64,000 nt of DNA, from NCBI RefSeq assembly GCF_900095445.1, contig NZ_FMJL01000004.1:62001-126000 (forward strand). Direction: 5' to 3'. The position numbers were made by a program, and so were the translations under genes. This DNA comes from Clostridium sp. N3C (GTDB lineage Bacteria > Bacillota > Clostridia > Clostridiales > Clostridiaceae). Below, piece by piece: positions 1 through 11,197 of the stretch; positions within the stretch are counted from its first letter, which is position 1; every line of letters starts with the position of its first letter. The notes beneath the pieces were generated by a model. It made no database searches. It was not told the DNA's origin and worked only from the letters and a program-made list of their open reading frames with translations.

Positions 1-405
1 AAAATATTCGTATCCTATGTTTCCAAAATATCTTTCTACAAAAGCTTTATCCTCTTCATTAGCCAAATCCTTTTTATTAATACAAACTAAAATCTTTAGA
101 TTTTTGCTTTCACATAATACTAGAAATTTATTCAAGAGGTCTAAGTTAATATCAGGGCTTTTAATAGAAAACACCACAAAAGCTTGAGTCACGTTTGCTA
201 CATTAGGTCTAATCAATTCATTACCTCTAGGTAATATTTTTTCTATAACCCCTTTATTATTTTTTATGCTTATCTCAACCCTATCGCCCACTAACGGAGT
301 AAGTTCATTATGTCTAAACTTACCTCTTGCCTTACATTCTATAACATCTTCTTCAACTTTTACATAATAAAATCCACCAATACCTTTAATAATTCTTCCT
401 AACAT
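1..405 (-). CDS. rsgA: Ribosome small subunit-dependent GTPase A (RsgA), 5' part
   Basis: This is the N-terminal 135 codons of RsgA, cut by the window edge. The start is the ATG at 403-405, preceded by a GAGGTG-type ribosome site. The encoded protein begins [15 protein letters not shown], the OB-fold that contacts 16S rRNA. It continues into the circularly permuted GTPase domain, where the G4 motif (INKKDL, about residue 114) comes before the missing P-loop. RsgA checks late maturation of the 30S subunit by GTP hydrolysis. Its place directly downstream of the PASTA kinase gene is the usual Firmicute order. The fragment is intact as far as it goes. Confidence 0.93.
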   Translation of the reverse strand, partial: MLGRIIKGIGGFYYVKVEEDVIECKARGKFRHNELTPLVGDRVEISIKNNKGVIEKILPRGNELIRPNVANVTQAFVVFSIKSPDINLDLLNKFLVLCESKNLKILVCINKKDLANEEDKAFVERYFGNIGYEYF

Positions 406-434
406 ATTTGCACCTCTAGTATTATAGTGTTACT

Positions 435-2414
435 TTATGGATTTGGAGGTAGATTATTATCGCTAGTTTCACTCCCACCATTTGCTCCTCCTACTTCACT
501 TTCTGCTCCAGGATCTGGTAATTGAACTGCTAATCGAATTGTGGTTCCAACATCCACTTTAGATCCAGCACTATAACCATCGACTTCCACAACAACAGCA
601 GAATCGCTCGCATTTGTAGGAAATGGTTGTATTTTGAATTTATTATTTTTTACTTGTGGAAGCTTTTTTACATCTCCAAGACGCATCCCTATAAGGTTTG
701 GTAATTCTACTTGCTCTAAAACATAGTAGCTTACACTTATCTCTTTTCCTTCTTCTACTTCTGTATTTGGGGCTATACTTTGATCAGATACTTTCCCTAC
801 TTTGTTTGGATCATCAGTTGTTTTTGGATTTTTCTCTTTAAGGGTTAACTTTGCATCAATAAGTAATTTTTCTACTTCATCAATGCGTTTATCTTTTAAT
901 TCTGGCACTTTAGTCATCTTAATCTCTTTACCTTGGCTAATTACAAAATCAATTTTTCCACCTTGCTCTAATTGTTTACCAGCTTCGGGAATTTGCCTAA
1001 TAACCTTGCCCTTATCAACGGTATCACTATACTCTCGAGTTATTTTACCAATTTTAAAACCATAGGATCGTAACACCTGTTCTAGTTGTTCTTCTTGTAT
1101 TTCTGACATATTTGGAACTATCTTAGTTTCTGCACCAAGACTAATTCTGACTTTAACCCTTCTTCCTTCCTTAACTTTAGATCCTACTTCTGGTTCCACC
1201 ACAGATATAACCTTATCTTTCTCAACCTGTGAATCATTTACGAATTCTTCCTCATAAACTAAACCTTTAGCTTCAATAGCCTTTCTAGCTTCATCTCTTT
1301 CCATTCCTACCACATCAGGAACTTCTACTTCTCCCTTTTGGCTAACTTCACCTTTATTATTGGTATTATTTTGATTTCCTCCTATAAGCTTAACAGCACC
1401 TATAGCTCCAATAACCAAAATAAAAAATATTACTAAGGCAATAATTAAATATTTTTTAGTCTTATTATTTAACTTAGGTTCATCATCATAAATATATTCA
1501 TCCTCTTCTTTTTCACTATATCTAGGGGCATTAACCGGTTCCAAAACTCTAGTATTATCATTTTCTATAGTTTTTGTATCAATTTTATAATCTAAATTTT
1601 TTTGCAGGTTAAGTAAATCTATTAAAACTTCTCTAGCAGATTGATACCTGTTATTAGGATCCTTCTCTATACACTTCATAATTAATGCATTTAATCCGCT
1701 AGGTATATTGCTGACTAGTTGAATTGGCGGAATAGCCTTTTCTTGTATATGCTTTAAAGCAATAGTAACAGGGCTTTCAGCATCGAAGGGTACCTTTCCA
1801 GTAACCATTTCATATATTACTATTCCTAAAGAATATATATCAGTTCTTGCATCAACATAATTACCACGGGCTTGCTCCGGTGAAAAATAATGAGCTGAGC
1901 CAATAACCTTATTGGAATTTGTTATAGTTACATTGCTACTAGCCTTAGCTATACCAAAATCAGTGACCTTTACTACTCCCTCTTCAGTTATCAAAATATT
2001 TTGCGGCTTTATATCTCTATGAATAATATTATTTCTATGAGCACAATCTAAAGCCTTGCTAATTTGAATTGCAATATCTATAGCTCTTTCATAACTTAGT
2101 CTAACATTTTCATTAATTAATTGCTTTAATGTTTTTCCCTTAACATATTCCATTACTATGTAGTTAATATCACCTTGAGTTCCTACATCAAAAATATTTA
2201 CTATATTGCTATCAGATAAATTAGCAACGGCTGTGGCCTCACGCTTAAACTTTTCCACTACAAGGGGATCGTTGTTAAGATTATCCCTTTTTAATATTTT
2301 TACTGCATTATACCTATTTAACTTATGACATCGTGCTTTATAAACCTCTGCCATGCCACCTTCGCCGACTTTTTCCAGTATTTCGTATCTGTTATTCAAT
2401 ATGGTTCCTATCAT
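435..2414 (-). CDS. prkC: PASTA-domain serine/threonine protein kinase PrkC
   Basis: Membrane Ser/Thr kinase that senses muropeptides or lipid II and, in spore formers, can trigger germination. The N-terminal kinase domain has a glycine loop (GEGGMAEVY), HRDIKPQN, DFGIAKA and SPEQARG. A transmembrane segment follows at about residues 325-350. Four extracellular PASTA repeats come next, starting near VEVPDVVGM, TKIVPNMSE, MTKVPELKD and VELPNLIGM. The tail is Gly/Asn/Pro rich. A longer frame opens at a TTG (2432), but GGGGAG lies just upstream of tandem ATGs at 2417 and 2414, so the start is one of these. It overlaps the 3' end of the phosphatase gene by about 23 bases, which suggests coupled translation with stp. 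Confidence 0.95.
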   Translation of the reverse strand: MIGTILNNRYEILEKVGEGGMAEVYKARCHKLNRYNAVKILKRDNLNNDPLVVEKFKREATAVANLSDSNIVNIFDVGTQGDINYIVMEYVKGKTLKQLINENVRLSYERAIDIAIQISKALDCAHRNNIIHRDIKPQNILITEEGVVKVTDFGIAKASSNVTITNSNKVIGSAHYFSPEQARGNYVDARTDIYSLGIVIYEMVTGKVPFDAESPVTIALKHIQEKAIPPIQLVSNIPSGLNALIMKCIEKDPNNRYQSAREVLIDLLNLQKNLDYKIDTKTIENDNTRVLEPVNAPRYSEKEEDEYIYDDEPKLNNKTKKYLIIALVIFFILVIGAIGAVKLIGGNQNNTNNKGEVSQKGEVEVPDVVGMERDEARKAIEAKGLVYEEEFVNDSQVEKDKVISVVEPEVGSKVKEGRRVKVRISLGAETKIVPNMSEIQEEQLEQVLRSYGFKIGKITREYSDTVDKGKVIRQIPEAGKQLEQGGKIDFVISQGKEIKMTKVPELKDKRIDEVEKLLIDAKLTLKEKNPKTTDDPNKVGKVSDQSIAPNTEVEEGKEISVSYYVLEQVELPNLIGMRLGDVKKLPQVKNNKFKIQPFPTNASDSAVVVEVDGYSAGSKVDVGTTIRLAVQLPDPGAESEVGGANGGSETSDNNLPPNP

Positions 2415-3135
2415 CATTACACTCCCCTTCAATAACCATCAACGTTATGTTATCCTTGCCTCCTCTTTCCTTAGCCAAATTTACTAAATCACGACATACC
2501 TCCATATTATTGCTATTTCCCTTAATATATTGGTAAATCTCTTCCGGTTGCACTTCGTTTGTAAGTCCATCGCTACATAAAATAATTTTGCTAATACCTA
2601 TAGGATCAAGTACAAAGATATCTACATCCACATTAGGACTAGTACCAATTGCGCGAGTGATTATATTCTTATTAGGATGATGCTTAGCCTCTTGTTCTGT
2701 TATAGTTCCCTCATCGACTAACTGCTGAACTAAAGAATGATCTTTTGTAATTTTACTAATTTTATCTTCCTTTATTATATAACAACTAGAATCACCTACA
2801 TTGGCTACCAGAGAGTAATTACACTTTTTAAAATAAGCTGTAATAGTTGTCCCCATTCCTTTTAAGGAAGAATTTTCTTTAGCCTGATTATAAATAACAC
2901 TATTAGCATATACAATAGCATCCTTTAGTAAAGCCTTTAAATCCTCTGTATCCTTATGTTCTTTAATATATTGTATAACTGATTCCACAGCTAACTTGCT
3001 GGCAATTTCACCAGCATTATGTCCTCCCATACCATCAGCCACTATATATATTTTAATATTGTCTATAATAGAGTATGAAAAATAATCTTCATTTATTTGT
3101 CTTACATTCCCAACATCCGTTAATGCCCCCAGCAT
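2392..3135 (-). CDS. stp: PP2C-family protein phosphatase Stp/PrpC
   Basis: Metal-dependent Ser/Thr phosphatase of 247 residues that reverses phosphorylation by the adjacent PASTA kinase. The PP2C metal and catalytic motifs are all visible: ADGMGGHNAGE near the N terminus, NVGDSSCYI, ITRAIG, LCSDGLTNEV and GGKDNITLMV near the C terminus. No membrane segment is present, so it is cytosolic. The ATG start has GAGAGGGGTG upstream. The 3' end overlaps the kinase start, the conserved phosphatase-kinase arrangement of Firmicutes. Confidence 0.96.
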   Translation of the reverse strand: MLGALTDVGNVRQINEDYFSYSIIDNIKIYIVADGMGGHNAGEIASKLAVESVIQYIKEHKDTEDLKALLKDAIVYANSVIYNQAKENSSLKGMGTTITAYFKKCNYSLVANVGDSSCYIIKEDKISKITKDHSLVQQLVDEGTITEQEAKHHPNKNIITRAIGTSPNVDVDIFVLDPIGISKIILCSDGLTNEVQPEEIYQYIKGNSNNMEVCRDLVNLAKERGGKDNITLMVIEGECNDDRNHIE

Positions 3136-3150
3136 ATATTCACCCCTCTC

Positions 3151-4185
3151 TTAAGCCTTATTACTTTCGATATAGCTTTTTCTTAATTGACCACAAGCAG
3201 CATTTATATCAGATCCTAATTCTCTTCTGATAGTTGTATCAATTCCTCCTTCTATTAATTTTTGCTGAAAAGATTGAATACTAGAAAGGGAAGATTTTTT
3301 AAAAGAACTTTCTTTTACTTCATTCATAGGAATCAAATTCACATGACATAGCATACCTTTTAATAGTTTAATTAACTGATCTGCATCTTCTTTCCTATCA
3401 TTTACATTATTTATCAAAGCATACTCAAAAGTTATCCTTCTTCCAGTTATATTTATATAATATTTACAGGCTTCAACAATGTCAACAATTAAATACTGAT
3501 TTGCTATTGGCATTATTTTCTTTCTTTCTTCATTCCAAGGGCTATGTAAGGATATGGCTAAGGTTATCTGTAGCTTCTTATCTGCTAGCTCATAGATTTT
3601 TGGAACTATGCCACAGGTAGAAAGTGTTATATGTCTTTGACCTATATTTAAGCCCTGTTCCCAATTTACCAACTCAATAAATTTGAGCACATTATCATAA
3701 TTAACTAAAGGCTCTCCACTTCCCATAATAACAACATTAGAAATTCTTTCACCTATAAAGTTGCCAGCTACTATAACCTCAGCTAGTATTTCTCCAGCTG
3801 TCAAGCTTCTAACTACACCATTAATAGTGGAAGCGCAAAATTTGCAACCCATTCCACAGCCAACCTGTGACGATACACATACGGTGTTACCATACTTATA
3901 CTTCATAACAACCGTTTCAATTACATTACCATCATGATATTTTAATAGCAATTTTACTGTGCCATCTATATTAGATTTGTAATGGGTTACTATTTCAGGA
4001 AGTTTAGTGGTAAAGTTACCTTTAAGCTTCTGTCGTAAGCTTAAAGGAATATTAACCATATCCATAAAGTCTAAAGTTCCTTTATAAATCCAATCAAAAA
4101 CTTGCTTAGCTCTAAAGGCCTTTTCTCCGTTGTTTTTCATCCAGCCCTGTAATTCTGCTAATGTAAAATCAAAAATATTTTCCAT
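3151..4185 (-). CDS. rlmN: 23S rRNA (A2503-C2)/tRNA (A37-C2) methyltransferase RlmN
   Basis: Radical SAM methylase that puts a C2 methyl on A2503 of 23S rRNA and on A37 of some tRNAs. The [4Fe-4S]-binding CxxxCxxC is CGMGCKFC, about one third into the protein. The second catalytic cysteine lies in the C-terminal AACGQLR. GSGEPL is the SAM-contact segment. The frame can be extended to a GTG at 4191, but GGAGA lies only one base before it. It is well spaced for the ATG at 4185, which I take as the start (344 residues). The gap to stp is 15 bases. Confidence 0.96.
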   Translation of the reverse strand: MENIFDFTLAELQGWMKNNGEKAFRAKQVFDWIYKGTLDFMDMVNIPLSLRQKLKGNFTTKLPEIVTHYKSNIDGTVKLLLKYHDGNVIETVVMKYKYGNTVCVSSQVGCGMGCKFCASTINGVVRSLTAGEILAEVIVAGNFIGERISNVVIMGSGEPLVNYDNVLKFIELVNWEQGLNIGQRHITLSTCGIVPKIYELADKKLQITLAISLHSPWNEERKKIMPIANQYLIVDIVEACKYYINITGRRITFEYALINNVNDRKEDADQLIKLLKGMLCHVNLIPMNEVKESSFKKSSLSSIQSFQQKLIEGGIDTTIRRELGSDINAACGQLRKSYIESNKA

Positions 4186-4196
4186 ATTCACGTCTC

Positions 4197-5522
4197 CTAT
4201 TTTTTTCTCCTTAATTTAGCTATAAAGAATCCATCCATATCAGTGCTGGGCAAAATAGTTAGCATGCCATCTTCATTATATAGAAAATTAATATGCTCAC
4301 CAAAATTTAATTTTTCCACTTCAAACTCCTTATTGTTCTTCAAAAATTTATATATCCTTTTTTCATTTTCCATTACATTTAAGGTACAGGTAGAATATAC
4401 TACGGTTCCTCCTCTTTTTACATATCTACAGGCATTTTCTAAAATTTTATCCTGAATATGATACAAAGCTTCCAGATCTTTTTGATTTTTAGTCCACTTT
4501 ATCTCTGGTTTTTTTCTTATTATCCCAAGACCAGAACAGGGTACATCAACTAGTACACCATCAAAAGTATCTTTAAGCTTATCATTAAATATAGTAGCAT
4601 CTACTACATCAGCATTAATATTATTAATTCTCAGCCTTTTAGCATTATCTAATATCAAATCTATTTTATGATCATATAAATCCCAAGCTAAGACGCTACC
4701 GGTGCCCTGAAGTAGCTCTGCCATATGAGTACTCTTTCCACCAGGAGCCGCACACATATCTAAAAGCTTCTGATCTTTTGAAACCCCTAAAGCTAACACT
4801 GCTAGCATTGCACTTTCATCTTGAACCGTTATAGCTCCCTCTGAAAAAAGAGGGTTATTTTCTACATTGCTACCTTTTACAATTCTTATAGCAGCAGGAC
4901 AAACAGCACCCTTTTCCACATTATAATTGAGACTTTTTAATCGCTGATAAACTTCATCAGGATTCCAATGTAAACTATTCACCCTAACAGTAATGGAAGG
5001 AGTGCTGTTCAGTCCAGAAAGAATTTCCTTAGCTTTTTCTATACCATATTGATTTACAAAGAGCTTAACCATCCATTTTTCAAAGGAATGTTCAAAAGCT
5101 AACTCACTAACTATTTCTTTTTCATTATTGAATGCTTTATCTTTATTTCTAAGATAAGCTCTAAGAACTCCATTAACGAATTTACTTGCACCAATGGAAA
5201 TCTCTTTTGCTAAATTTACAGCTTCGTTTACAATGGCATATTCAGGAACTTTATCAAGATACATAAATTGATATAGAGAGATTCTTAATATATTTAAAAC
5301 TTTCCTATCTACCTGCTTAAAGGACTTATTAATTAAATTAGACAGTATTATATCTAATTTATACTTATATCTTAAAGTTCCATATACTATTTCTGTAATA
5401 AGCCCTCTATCCTTTTCCTCTACCTTATATTTATTTAAAAGTTGTCTTATTGAAATATTTGAATAAGCTCCTTCATACAAAACCATATTCAATATTTCTA
5501 CAGCAATTTTTCTACTGTTCAT
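4197..5522 (-). CDS. rsmB: 16S rRNA (cytosine967-C5)-methyltransferase RsmB
   Basis: 441-residue Sun/RsmB protein. The N-terminal NusB-like RNA-binding helical domain (about residues 1-130) is followed by a Rossmann-fold m5C methylase. SAM-binding [21 protein letters not shown] and the catalytic cysteine in YSTCTLN are all present. It methylates C967 (E. coli numbering) of 16S rRNA. The 3' end lies a few bases before rlmN and the 5' end follows fmt by 15 bases. Several clostridia, from memory, carry a zinc metallopeptidase gene between fmt and rsmB; none is here. Confidence 0.95.
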   Translation of the reverse strand: MNSRKIAVEILNMVLYEGAYSNISIRQLLNKYKVEEKDRGLITEIVYGTLRYKYKLDIILSNLINKSFKQVDRKVLNILRISLYQFMYLDKVPEYAIVNEAVNLAKEISIGASKFVNGVLRAYLRNKDKAFNNEKEIVSELAFEHSFEKWMVKLFVNQYGIEKAKEILSGLNSTPSITVRVNSLHWNPDEVYQRLKSLNYNVEKGAVCPAAIRIVKGSNVENNPLFSEGAITVQDESAMLAVLALGVSKDQKLLDMCAAPGGKSTHMAELLQGTGSVLAWDLYDHKIDLILDNAKRLRINNINADVVDATIFNDKLKDTFDGVLVDVPCSGLGIIRKKPEIKWTKNQKDLEALYHIQDKILENACRYVKRGGTVVYSTCTLNVMENEKRIYKFLKNNKEFEVEKLNFGEHINFLYNEDGMLTILPSTDMDGFFIAKLRRKK

Positions 5523-5537
5523 ACATATTACCTCAAC

Positions 5538-6467
5538 TTATTCCAATATAATACCTTCTTCTATACTGTTTCCATTTAGAAAGCTCTCTACAGACATTCT
5601 CTTTCCGTTAGGAAATTGTACTTCCTTTATCAATACATAATTATCTAAAGCAGCTACTAAAATACCTTCTTTTGAAACCTTCACAATGGTACCTGGCTTC
5701 TCATCTTTATTTACTCCTTTAACTTCTGCAGCAAATATTTTCATAGCCTTATCTTGATATTTACTGAAAGCTACTGGCCATGGATTTAATCCTCTTACTA
5801 GATTAACTATATCAGCTGCTCTTTTTTCCCATTGTATATGGGCCATTTCCTTATTAAGCATTGAAGCATAACAACTTTCACTATCCTTTTGCTTAATAGG
5901 AGTGATTTCATTATTGGACATAGCCTTAATGGTTTTCACCATAAGCTCTGCCCCATCTACCATTAATATATCATGCAATTGTCCAGCAGTCATAGTATCA
6001 GTAATTTCTACTTTGCTTTGGAGAAGTATATCCCCTGTATCCAGTCCTACATCCATAAGCATAGTAGTATTACCAGAATACTTATCTCCATTTATTATGC
6101 ACCAATTAATAGGAGCTGCCCCTCTATATTTAGGAAGTAGTGAAGCGTGCAAATTGATACATCCGCACTTTGGTATATCCAGCACTTCCTTAGGTAGAAT
6201 TTGACCATAAGCAACCACTATAATAAAGTCTGGAGCCATTTCCTTTAATTTTTCAATGGTCTCTTTATCTTCCTTAAGTTTTATTGGCTGGAATATTTCT
6301 ATGTTATGTTTTAATGCTTCCTCTTTAACCTCACTATAACCGACTTTTTTCCCTCTACCCTTAGGCTTATCTGGCTGAGTAAAAACTGCAGTCACATCAA
6401 AATTCTCTATACAAGCTTTTAATGTAGGTACTGCAAATTCCGGTGTTCCCATAAAAACAATTTTCAT
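5538..6467 (-). CDS. fmt: Methionyl-tRNA formyltransferase
   Basis: 309 residues. It formylates Met on initiator tRNA with 10-formyl-THF. The N-terminal catalytic domain has the formyl-folate motif [16 protein letters not shown] and the catalytic Asp in [10 protein letters not shown]. The C-terminal OB-like tRNA-binding domain follows. The ATG start has a GAGGAAGAAT ribosome site that overlaps the stop of def, two bases upstream, so def and fmt are translationally linked. They form the functional formylation/deformylation pair. Confidence 0.97.
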   Translation of the reverse strand: MKIVFMGTPEFAVPTLKACIENFDVTAVFTQPDKPKGRGKKVGYSEVKEEALKHNIEIFQPIKLKEDKETIEKLKEMAPDFIIVVAYGQILPKEVLDIPKCGCINLHASLLPKYRGAAPINWCIINGDKYSGNTTMLMDVGLDTGDILLQSKVEITDTMTAGQLHDILMVDGAELMVKTIKAMSNNEITPIKQKDSESCYASMLNKEMAHIQWEKRAADIVNLVRGLNPWPVAFSKYQDKAMKIFAAEVKGVNKDEKPGTIVKVSKEGILVAALDNYVLIKEVQFPNGKRMSVESFLNGNSIEEGIILE

Positions 6468-6469
6468 AG

Positions 6470-6922
6470 CTATTCTTCCTCGTTTCTAACTAATTTATCT
6501 GTAAATAAAATACCATTTAAGTGGTCAACTTCATGACAGATAGCTCTAGCAAAAAAGCCTTCAGCCTCCAATTCAAATTCCTCACCCTTTTCGTTAAGAG
6601 CCTTAACTTTTATTTTTGCAGGTCTTTCAACTTCTCCTTGTCTTCCAGGTAAGCTTAGACATCCTTCAACATCAATACAACTTCCGCTTTCTTCTATGAT
6701 TTCAGGATTGATAAATACATGTACACCTTCCCCTACATCCACTACAGCAATACGCTTCAAAATTCCTACTTGAGGTGCTGCTAATCCAACACCATCTTCA
6801 TGATACATTGTTTCTATCATATCCTCTACTAAAACCCTAATTCTATCATTTATTTCATCAACAACTCTACATTTCTTTCTTAATATTTCATCATTATCTT
6901 TTCGTATATTTCTTAAAGCCAT
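6470..6922 (-). CDS. def: Peptide deformylase
   Basis: 150-residue Fe/Zn metalloenzyme that removes the N-formyl group from nascent proteins. All three signature motifs are present: [17 protein letters not shown] with the metal-binding Cys, and the metal and catalytic HEVDH. The length fits the short type found in clostridia. The ATG start has GGAAGGAG upstream. It lies in the priA-def-fmt-rsmB block. Confidence 0.97.
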   Translation of the reverse strand: MALRNIRKDNDEILRKKCRVVDEINDRIRVLVEDMIETMYHEDGVGLAAPQVGILKRIAVVDVGEGVHVFINPEIIEESGSCIDVEGCLSLPGRQGEVERPAKIKVKALNEKGEEFELEAEGFFARAICHEVDHLNGILFTDKLVRNEEE

Positions 6923-6938
6923 AATTATACTCCTTCCT

Positions 6939-9146
6939 TTAAGTTAAATTATTCGGATTAACATCTAAATTTAGTTTTACTTCTGTATAAACATCTTTTA
7001 ACTCTTCATAAACAATATTTTTAATTTTTCCTGCAGTATCAAAAGGAAACTCTCCTTTAAGTATTATCTGCCATCTATACATATCTTTTATCTTTGAAAT
7101 TGCACAGGGACAGGGTCCAAGCATACTAATTTCGTTATTACTCTTTAAAAAATCCTGAATTTTAATACCTAAGGATTTTATAGTACTAATTAGTAGTTTT
7201 TCTTTCTTACAACTAAGATTAATATTAATCATTTCCTTAAAAGGTGGATAATTCATATCCTCTCTTATCTTTATTTCTTCATTATAAAAACCATTATAAT
7301 CATTAGTCAGTGAAAATTGAATACTATAATGATCTGGAGTATAAGTTTGAATTATCACTTCTCCAGTTTTGCTACTTCTTCCTGCTCTACCAGATACTTG
7401 AGTCAACAGTTGAAATGTTCTTTCTGCCGATTTATAATCTGGTAAATTCAAGGTTAAATCTGCTGCCAATACTCCCACTAAGGTTACATTAGGAAAATCT
7501 AATCCTTTAGCAATCATTTGAGTACCTATTAGAATTTGGGCTTCTCCCCTCTTAAAACTTTCATATATATCAATATATGAATTTTTCTTTCTTGTGGTAT
7601 CCATATCCATTCTTAAGGTTTTTGCCTTAGGAAAATGCTTTTTTACTTCTTCCTCCACCCTCTCCGTTCCTATTCCAAAATACTTAATATATTTGCTGGA
7701 ACATTTAGGGCACTTGCTTTGAGTGGGCTCTCTATAACCACAGTAATGACAATGCATTAAATTATCTTCTCTATGATAGGTCAATGTTATATCGCACTGT
7801 TTACACTTGTATACAAAACCGCATTTTCTACAGGAAACAAAGTTGGAAAATCCCCTTCGATTTAGAAATAATATTATTTGCTCCCCTCTAGCCAAAGTCT
7901 CATTAATAGCACTGTGCAACTTTACACTAAAAATGGATTTATTTTTGTTAGCTAATTCTTCTCTCATATCTACTAATGTCATATTAGGTAACTTAGCATT
8001 ATCTACTCTATTTTTAATCTCTAACAGTTCAAATTCACCTAATTTTGCTCGATAATATGAGTCTAAAGATGGAGTAGCTGTACCTAGAACCAGTTTACAT
8101 CCTTTTCTTTCAGCTATAAACTCAGCCACTTCACGGGCGTCATATTTAGGATTACTTTCAGATTTATAGCTGTTTTCATGCTCTTCATCAATTATAATTA
8201 TGCCTAAATTTTCAAAGGGTAAAAATAAGGCTGATCTAGCTCCAATAGCAATCTTTGTTTTTCCTTTCTTAATACGCATCCATTCATCAAATCGTTCACC
8301 ATCAGACATTTTACTGTGAAAAACACTTATATTATTACCAAATCTGCCCTTAAAACGCTCTACCATTTGAGGTGTTAGGGATATTTCCGGTACTAGTACA
8401 ATACTATCCTTTCCTTCTGCTAACATCTTATCCACTAAATGAAGATAAACTTCCGTTTTGCCACTACCAGTAACTCCATGTAACAGAAACTTGCCTGTAT
8501 TTTTACTTAATATTGATTTAACAACCCTTTGCTGTTCATCATTAAGCACCTTTGCAGAATAGATATTATATTGCCTTGAATCTAATCTATCTATAACAGT
8601 TTCTTCTGTAGTAAGAATATCATGCTTAATTAGCGTATTTATAGAACTTAATGAATATCCAAAGTTATTACTTAAAGCACTTTTTGTATATATACCAGCA
8701 TTGATCTTTACAGTATTATAAATTTCTATATAGGGACTTTTGCAATACTTTCCTTCCAAAGGAGATTTAACATATAATAAGTCAGCAGTTTTTTTTCTAA
8801 TGCCTTTTGTTATGCCTGTAGGTATAATTAACTTAATACAGTCTATGTAAGTAGCTAGATAACGCTCTTTCATCATATTTATTAGATTTAAATCTGATTC
8901 TTTAAATAAAGGAAAATCGTCACAAATTGCTTTAATGCTTTTTATATAGGGTATTTTTTTCTCCAGGTCTTCCTTTAATTCCAGAACAAATGCATCAATT
9001 AATTTATTCCCTAGCCCAAAGGGAACCTTTACCCTATGGCCAATTTGAATTATTCCTTTTAATTCCTCTGGAATCTTATATGTAAATAGTTTATCCACCA
9101 TTATAGACTCATTATTAACTACTACACCGGCATATTTATATTCCAT
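6939..9146 (-). CDS. priA: Primosomal replication restart helicase PriA
   Basis: 735-residue superfamily 2 3'-to-5' helicase that reloads the replisome at repaired forks. The N-terminal 3' DNA-binding domain is followed by Walker [13 protein letters not shown], the DEEH box ([12 protein letters not shown]), GTATPSL and a zinc-binding cysteine array inserted in the helicase core ([13 protein letters not shown], then CHYCGY and CPKC). The late helicase motif SGRAGR closes the core. ATG start with AAGGGGAGAGG upstream. The region before the gene carries the coaBC terminator. Confidence 0.96.
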   Translation of the reverse strand: MEYKYAGVVVNNESIMVDKLFTYKIPEELKGIIQIGHRVKVPFGLGNKLIDAFVLELKEDLEKKIPYIKSIKAICDDFPLFKESDLNLINMMKERYLATYIDCIKLIIPTGITKGIRKKTADLLYVKSPLEGKYCKSPYIEIYNTVKINAGIYTKSALSNNFGYSLSSINTLIKHDILTTEETVIDRLDSRQYNIYSAKVLNDEQQRVVKSILSKNTGKFLLHGVTGSGKTEVYLHLVDKMLAEGKDSIVLVPEISLTPQMVERFKGRFGNNISVFHSKMSDGERFDEWMRIKKGKTKIAIGARSALFLPFENLGIIIIDEEHENSYKSESNPKYDAREVAEFIAERKGCKLVLGTATPSLDSYYRAKLGEFELLEIKNRVDNAKLPNMTLVDMREELANKNKSIFSVKLHSAINETLARGEQIILFLNRRGFSNFVSCRKCGFVYKCKQCDITLTYHREDNLMHCHYCGYREPTQSKCPKCSSKYIKYFGIGTERVEEEVKKHFPKAKTLRMDMDTTRKKNSYIDIYESFKRGEAQILIGTQMIAKGLDFPNVTLVGVLAADLTLNLPDYKSAERTFQLLTQVSGRAGRSSKTGEVIIQTYTPDHYSIQFSLTNDYNGFYNEEIKIREDMNYPPFKEMININLSCKKEKLLISTIKSLGIKIQDFLKSNNEISMLGPCPCAISKIKDMYRWQIILKGEFPFDTAGKIKNIVYEELKDVYTEVKLNLDVNPNNLT

Positions 9147-9162
9147 GACCTCTCCCCTTAAA

Positions 9163-9184
9163 AGAAAAAAGCGCTCTAGCGCCT
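9163..9184 (-). terminator. Intrinsic terminator at the end of coaBC
   Basis: On the minus strand GCGCTAGAGCGC forms a short GC-rich hairpin followed by TTTTTT. It includes the coaBC stop codon. It may only partly stop transcription, because priA follows at once on the same strand and no clear separate promoter is visible. Confidence 0.75.
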
Positions 9185-10369
9185 TTTCATAATAGTATTA
9201 AAAATTTCTCTTGCTGCTTCCCTTTTGCTCATTTTATCAAGAGCTTTAATCTTTCCATCCCTAGAAATTATATTGATTCTATTATAATCGGATCCAAAGC
9301 CAGTATCATTTCCTGTAATATCATTGGCTATAATATAGTCCAAATTTTTCTTTTTTAGCTTAGTGGTTGCATTCTGAATCAAGTCATTGCTTTCTGCAGC
9401 AAAACCTACTAGTATCTGATTTTCACTCTTTCTCTTTCCTAGCTCCGCTAATATATCATTATCTTGAATTAGCTTTAAGTTTAGAACTTCACTATTCTTT
9501 TTTATTTTTAGGTCACTATATTCTTCTACCTTAAAATCAGACACAGCGGCACACTTTATAATTATATCATTACTATCACAATTTTCTAAGACAGCATTCA
9601 TCATTTCTCCATTAGTGTTAACTGATATAATATTCATTCCTTGAGGTTTTTCTATTTTTGCGTGGCCTGTTATTAACGTTACTTCAGCTCCTCTATCTCT
9701 TGCTTCCTCAGCTATAGCATACCCCATTTTACCTGAAGAGTGGTTTCCTATATATCTAACAGGATCTATAGGCGCTATAGTAGAGCCAGCGGTAACTAGA
9801 ACCTTTTTACCTTCCAAATCTTTATTTACATATAATTGTGACAAAACTAATTCCGTTATATACTTAGGATCCGGTAACTTGCCCTTACCTACATCTCCAC
9901 AGGCTAGTCTTCCAGAATCCGGTTCAATAAATTTATAGCCAAAGGACTTTAGTTTTTCAATATTTTGCTGTACTATAGGATTCTCATACATATTCGTATT
10001 CATGGCAGGGGCAAAAATAACTGGTGCTTTGGAAGCCATTATAGTAGTTGAAAGCATATCATCTGCAATACCATTGGCAATCTTACCAATAATATTTGCT
10101 GTTGCTGGTACCACTAAAATTAAATCAGCTTTTTTTGCCAATGAAATATGTTGAATCTCCCATACCTTAGGCTCTTCAAACATATCTACTATTACTGCAT
10201 TTGAGCTTATAGATTGAAAGGTCAGTGGCCTTACAAACTCTGTAGCATGTTCTGTCATAATCACATCTACATTTATATCTTTCTTCTTCAAGGCACTTAC
10301 TATATCTAAAGCTTTATATGCGGCAATACCACCACAAACTCCTACTACAACATTTTGCTTGTATAACAT
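9176..10369 (-). CDS. coaBC: Bifunctional phosphopantothenoylcysteine decarboxylase / phosphopantothenate-cysteine ligase
   Basis: 397 residues with two coenzyme A steps in one chain. The CoaC flavin domain (about 1-180) has GGIAAYKAL, the active-site His in IQHISLAKKADL, PAMNTNMYENP and the flap Cys in GRLACGDVG. The CoaB ligase domain has VTAGSTIAPIDPVRYI, NHSSGKMG and a Lys-rich KKKNLDYIIANDI. The ATG start overlaps the stop of rpoZ (TAATG), so translation is probably coupled. Confidence 0.96.
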   Translation of the reverse strand: MLYKQNVVVGVCGGIAAYKALDIVSALKKKDINVDVIMTEHATEFVRPLTFQSISSNAVIVDMFEEPKVWEIQHISLAKKADLILVVPATANIIGKIANGIADDMLSTTIMASKAPVIFAPAMNTNMYENPIVQQNIEKLKSFGYKFIEPDSGRLACGDVGKGKLPDPKYITELVLSQLYVNKDLEGKKVLVTAGSTIAPIDPVRYIGNHSSGKMGYAIAEEARDRGAEVTLITGHAKIEKPQGMNIISVNTNGEMMNAVLENCDSNDIIIKCAAVSDFKVEEYSDLKIKKNSEVLNLKLIQDNDILAELGKRKSENQILVGFAAESNDLIQNATTKLKKKNLDYIIANDITGNDTGFGSDYNRINIISRDGKIKALDKMSKREAAREIFNTIMKRR

Positions 10370-10587
10370 TACTTGATACCTTCTTTTTGTGTTTCGTAAA
10401 GTATTTTACCAGCATTCACTTCGTTTATCGCAACAGTTAAAGGTTTGTTTGAAGGTACTCTAACCATTGGCTCAGAACCATCTATTAACTGTCTTGCTCT
10501 TTTCGCTGTAACAGTAACCAATGTATATCTATTATCTACTTTAGTTAATAATTCAACTATTGATGGATTAATCATAGAGTTGTTCAT
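10369..10587 (-). CDS. rpoZ: DNA-directed RNA polymerase omega subunit
   Basis: 72-residue omega subunit that helps fold and attach the beta-prime subunit. The omega core is visible (NRYTLVTVTAKRARQL and ALxxAxNEV-like AINEVNAGKI). AAGGAGG lies nine bases before the ATG at 10587, so the long N terminus is kept. An internal ATG at 10575 is an alternative. The start lies inside the 3' end of gmk, a 20-base overlap. Confidence 0.94.
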   Translation of the reverse strand: MNNSMINPSIVELLTKVDNRYTLVTVTAKRARQLIDGSEPMVRVPSNKPLTVAINEVNAGKILYETQKEGIK

Positions 10588-11197
10588 GTATTAAGCCCTC
10601 CTTAGAATCTAAAATATCATCTTTTATTCTATCAACTCGACACTTTTCCGCAACTATTATTGCTTGGATCTTTTTAACCGCATCCTCTACAGTGTCATTA
10701 ACTACAGCATAGTTATATTTTGAAACATAATTAATTTCTTGATATGCTGCTTTAAATCTTGTCATTAAAGATTCTGGTGTTTCACTTCCTCTTTGTATTA
10801 TTCTTTTTTTAAGTTCTTCCATTGATGGTGGTAATATAAAAATGAATACACCACCTTGATAAGCCTCTTTCACTTTTAAGGCTCCTTGAATATCAATTTC
10901 TAGAATTACATCTTTTCCTTCATCTATAGCTTTCAAAGCTTCTCCCTTTGGGGTACCGTAATAATTGCCATAAACTTCAGCATATTCCAAAAAGTCATCT
11001 TTCTCTATTCTTTCTAGAAACTCTTCCTTAGTTATAAAATAATAGTTCTTACCATGTACTTCTCCTACTCTTGGAGCTCTAGTAGTTGCAGAAACTGATA
11101 ACCAAAAATCTGATTTCTCTAATAAAGCTTTACAAATAGTACCTTTTCCAGCACCGGATGGTCCAGATAAAACTATCAAAATCCCCTTTTTTTTCAT
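10568..11197 (-). CDS. gmk: Guanylate kinase
   Basis: 209 residues. It phosphorylates GMP to GDP with ATP. P-loop LSGPSGAGKGTI at the N terminus, the GMP-binding segment with TTRAPRVGE and YYFI, and the lid with RIIQRGSE. The start ATG overlaps the remA stop (TAATG), and the end overlaps rpoZ. The remA-gmk-rpoZ-coaBC order is the standard Firmicute one. Confidence 0.97.
   Translation of the reverse strand: MKKKGILIVLSGPSGAGKGTICKALLEKSDFWLSVSATTRAPRVGEVHGKNYYFITKEEFLERIEKDDFLEYAEVYGNYYGTPKGEALKAIDEGKDVILEIDIQGALKVKEAYQGGVFIFILPPSMEELKKRIIQRGSETPESLMTRFKAAYQEINYVSKYNYAVVNDTVEDAVKKIQAIIVAEKCRVDRIKDDILDSKEGLIHEQLYD

Noticed and set aside
5902-6204. Plus-strand open frame inside fmt (and similar ones in priA, rlmN/rsmB, der, spoIVA, phoR)
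   Set aside because: All are mirror frames of conserved minus-strand genes with low-complexity composition.
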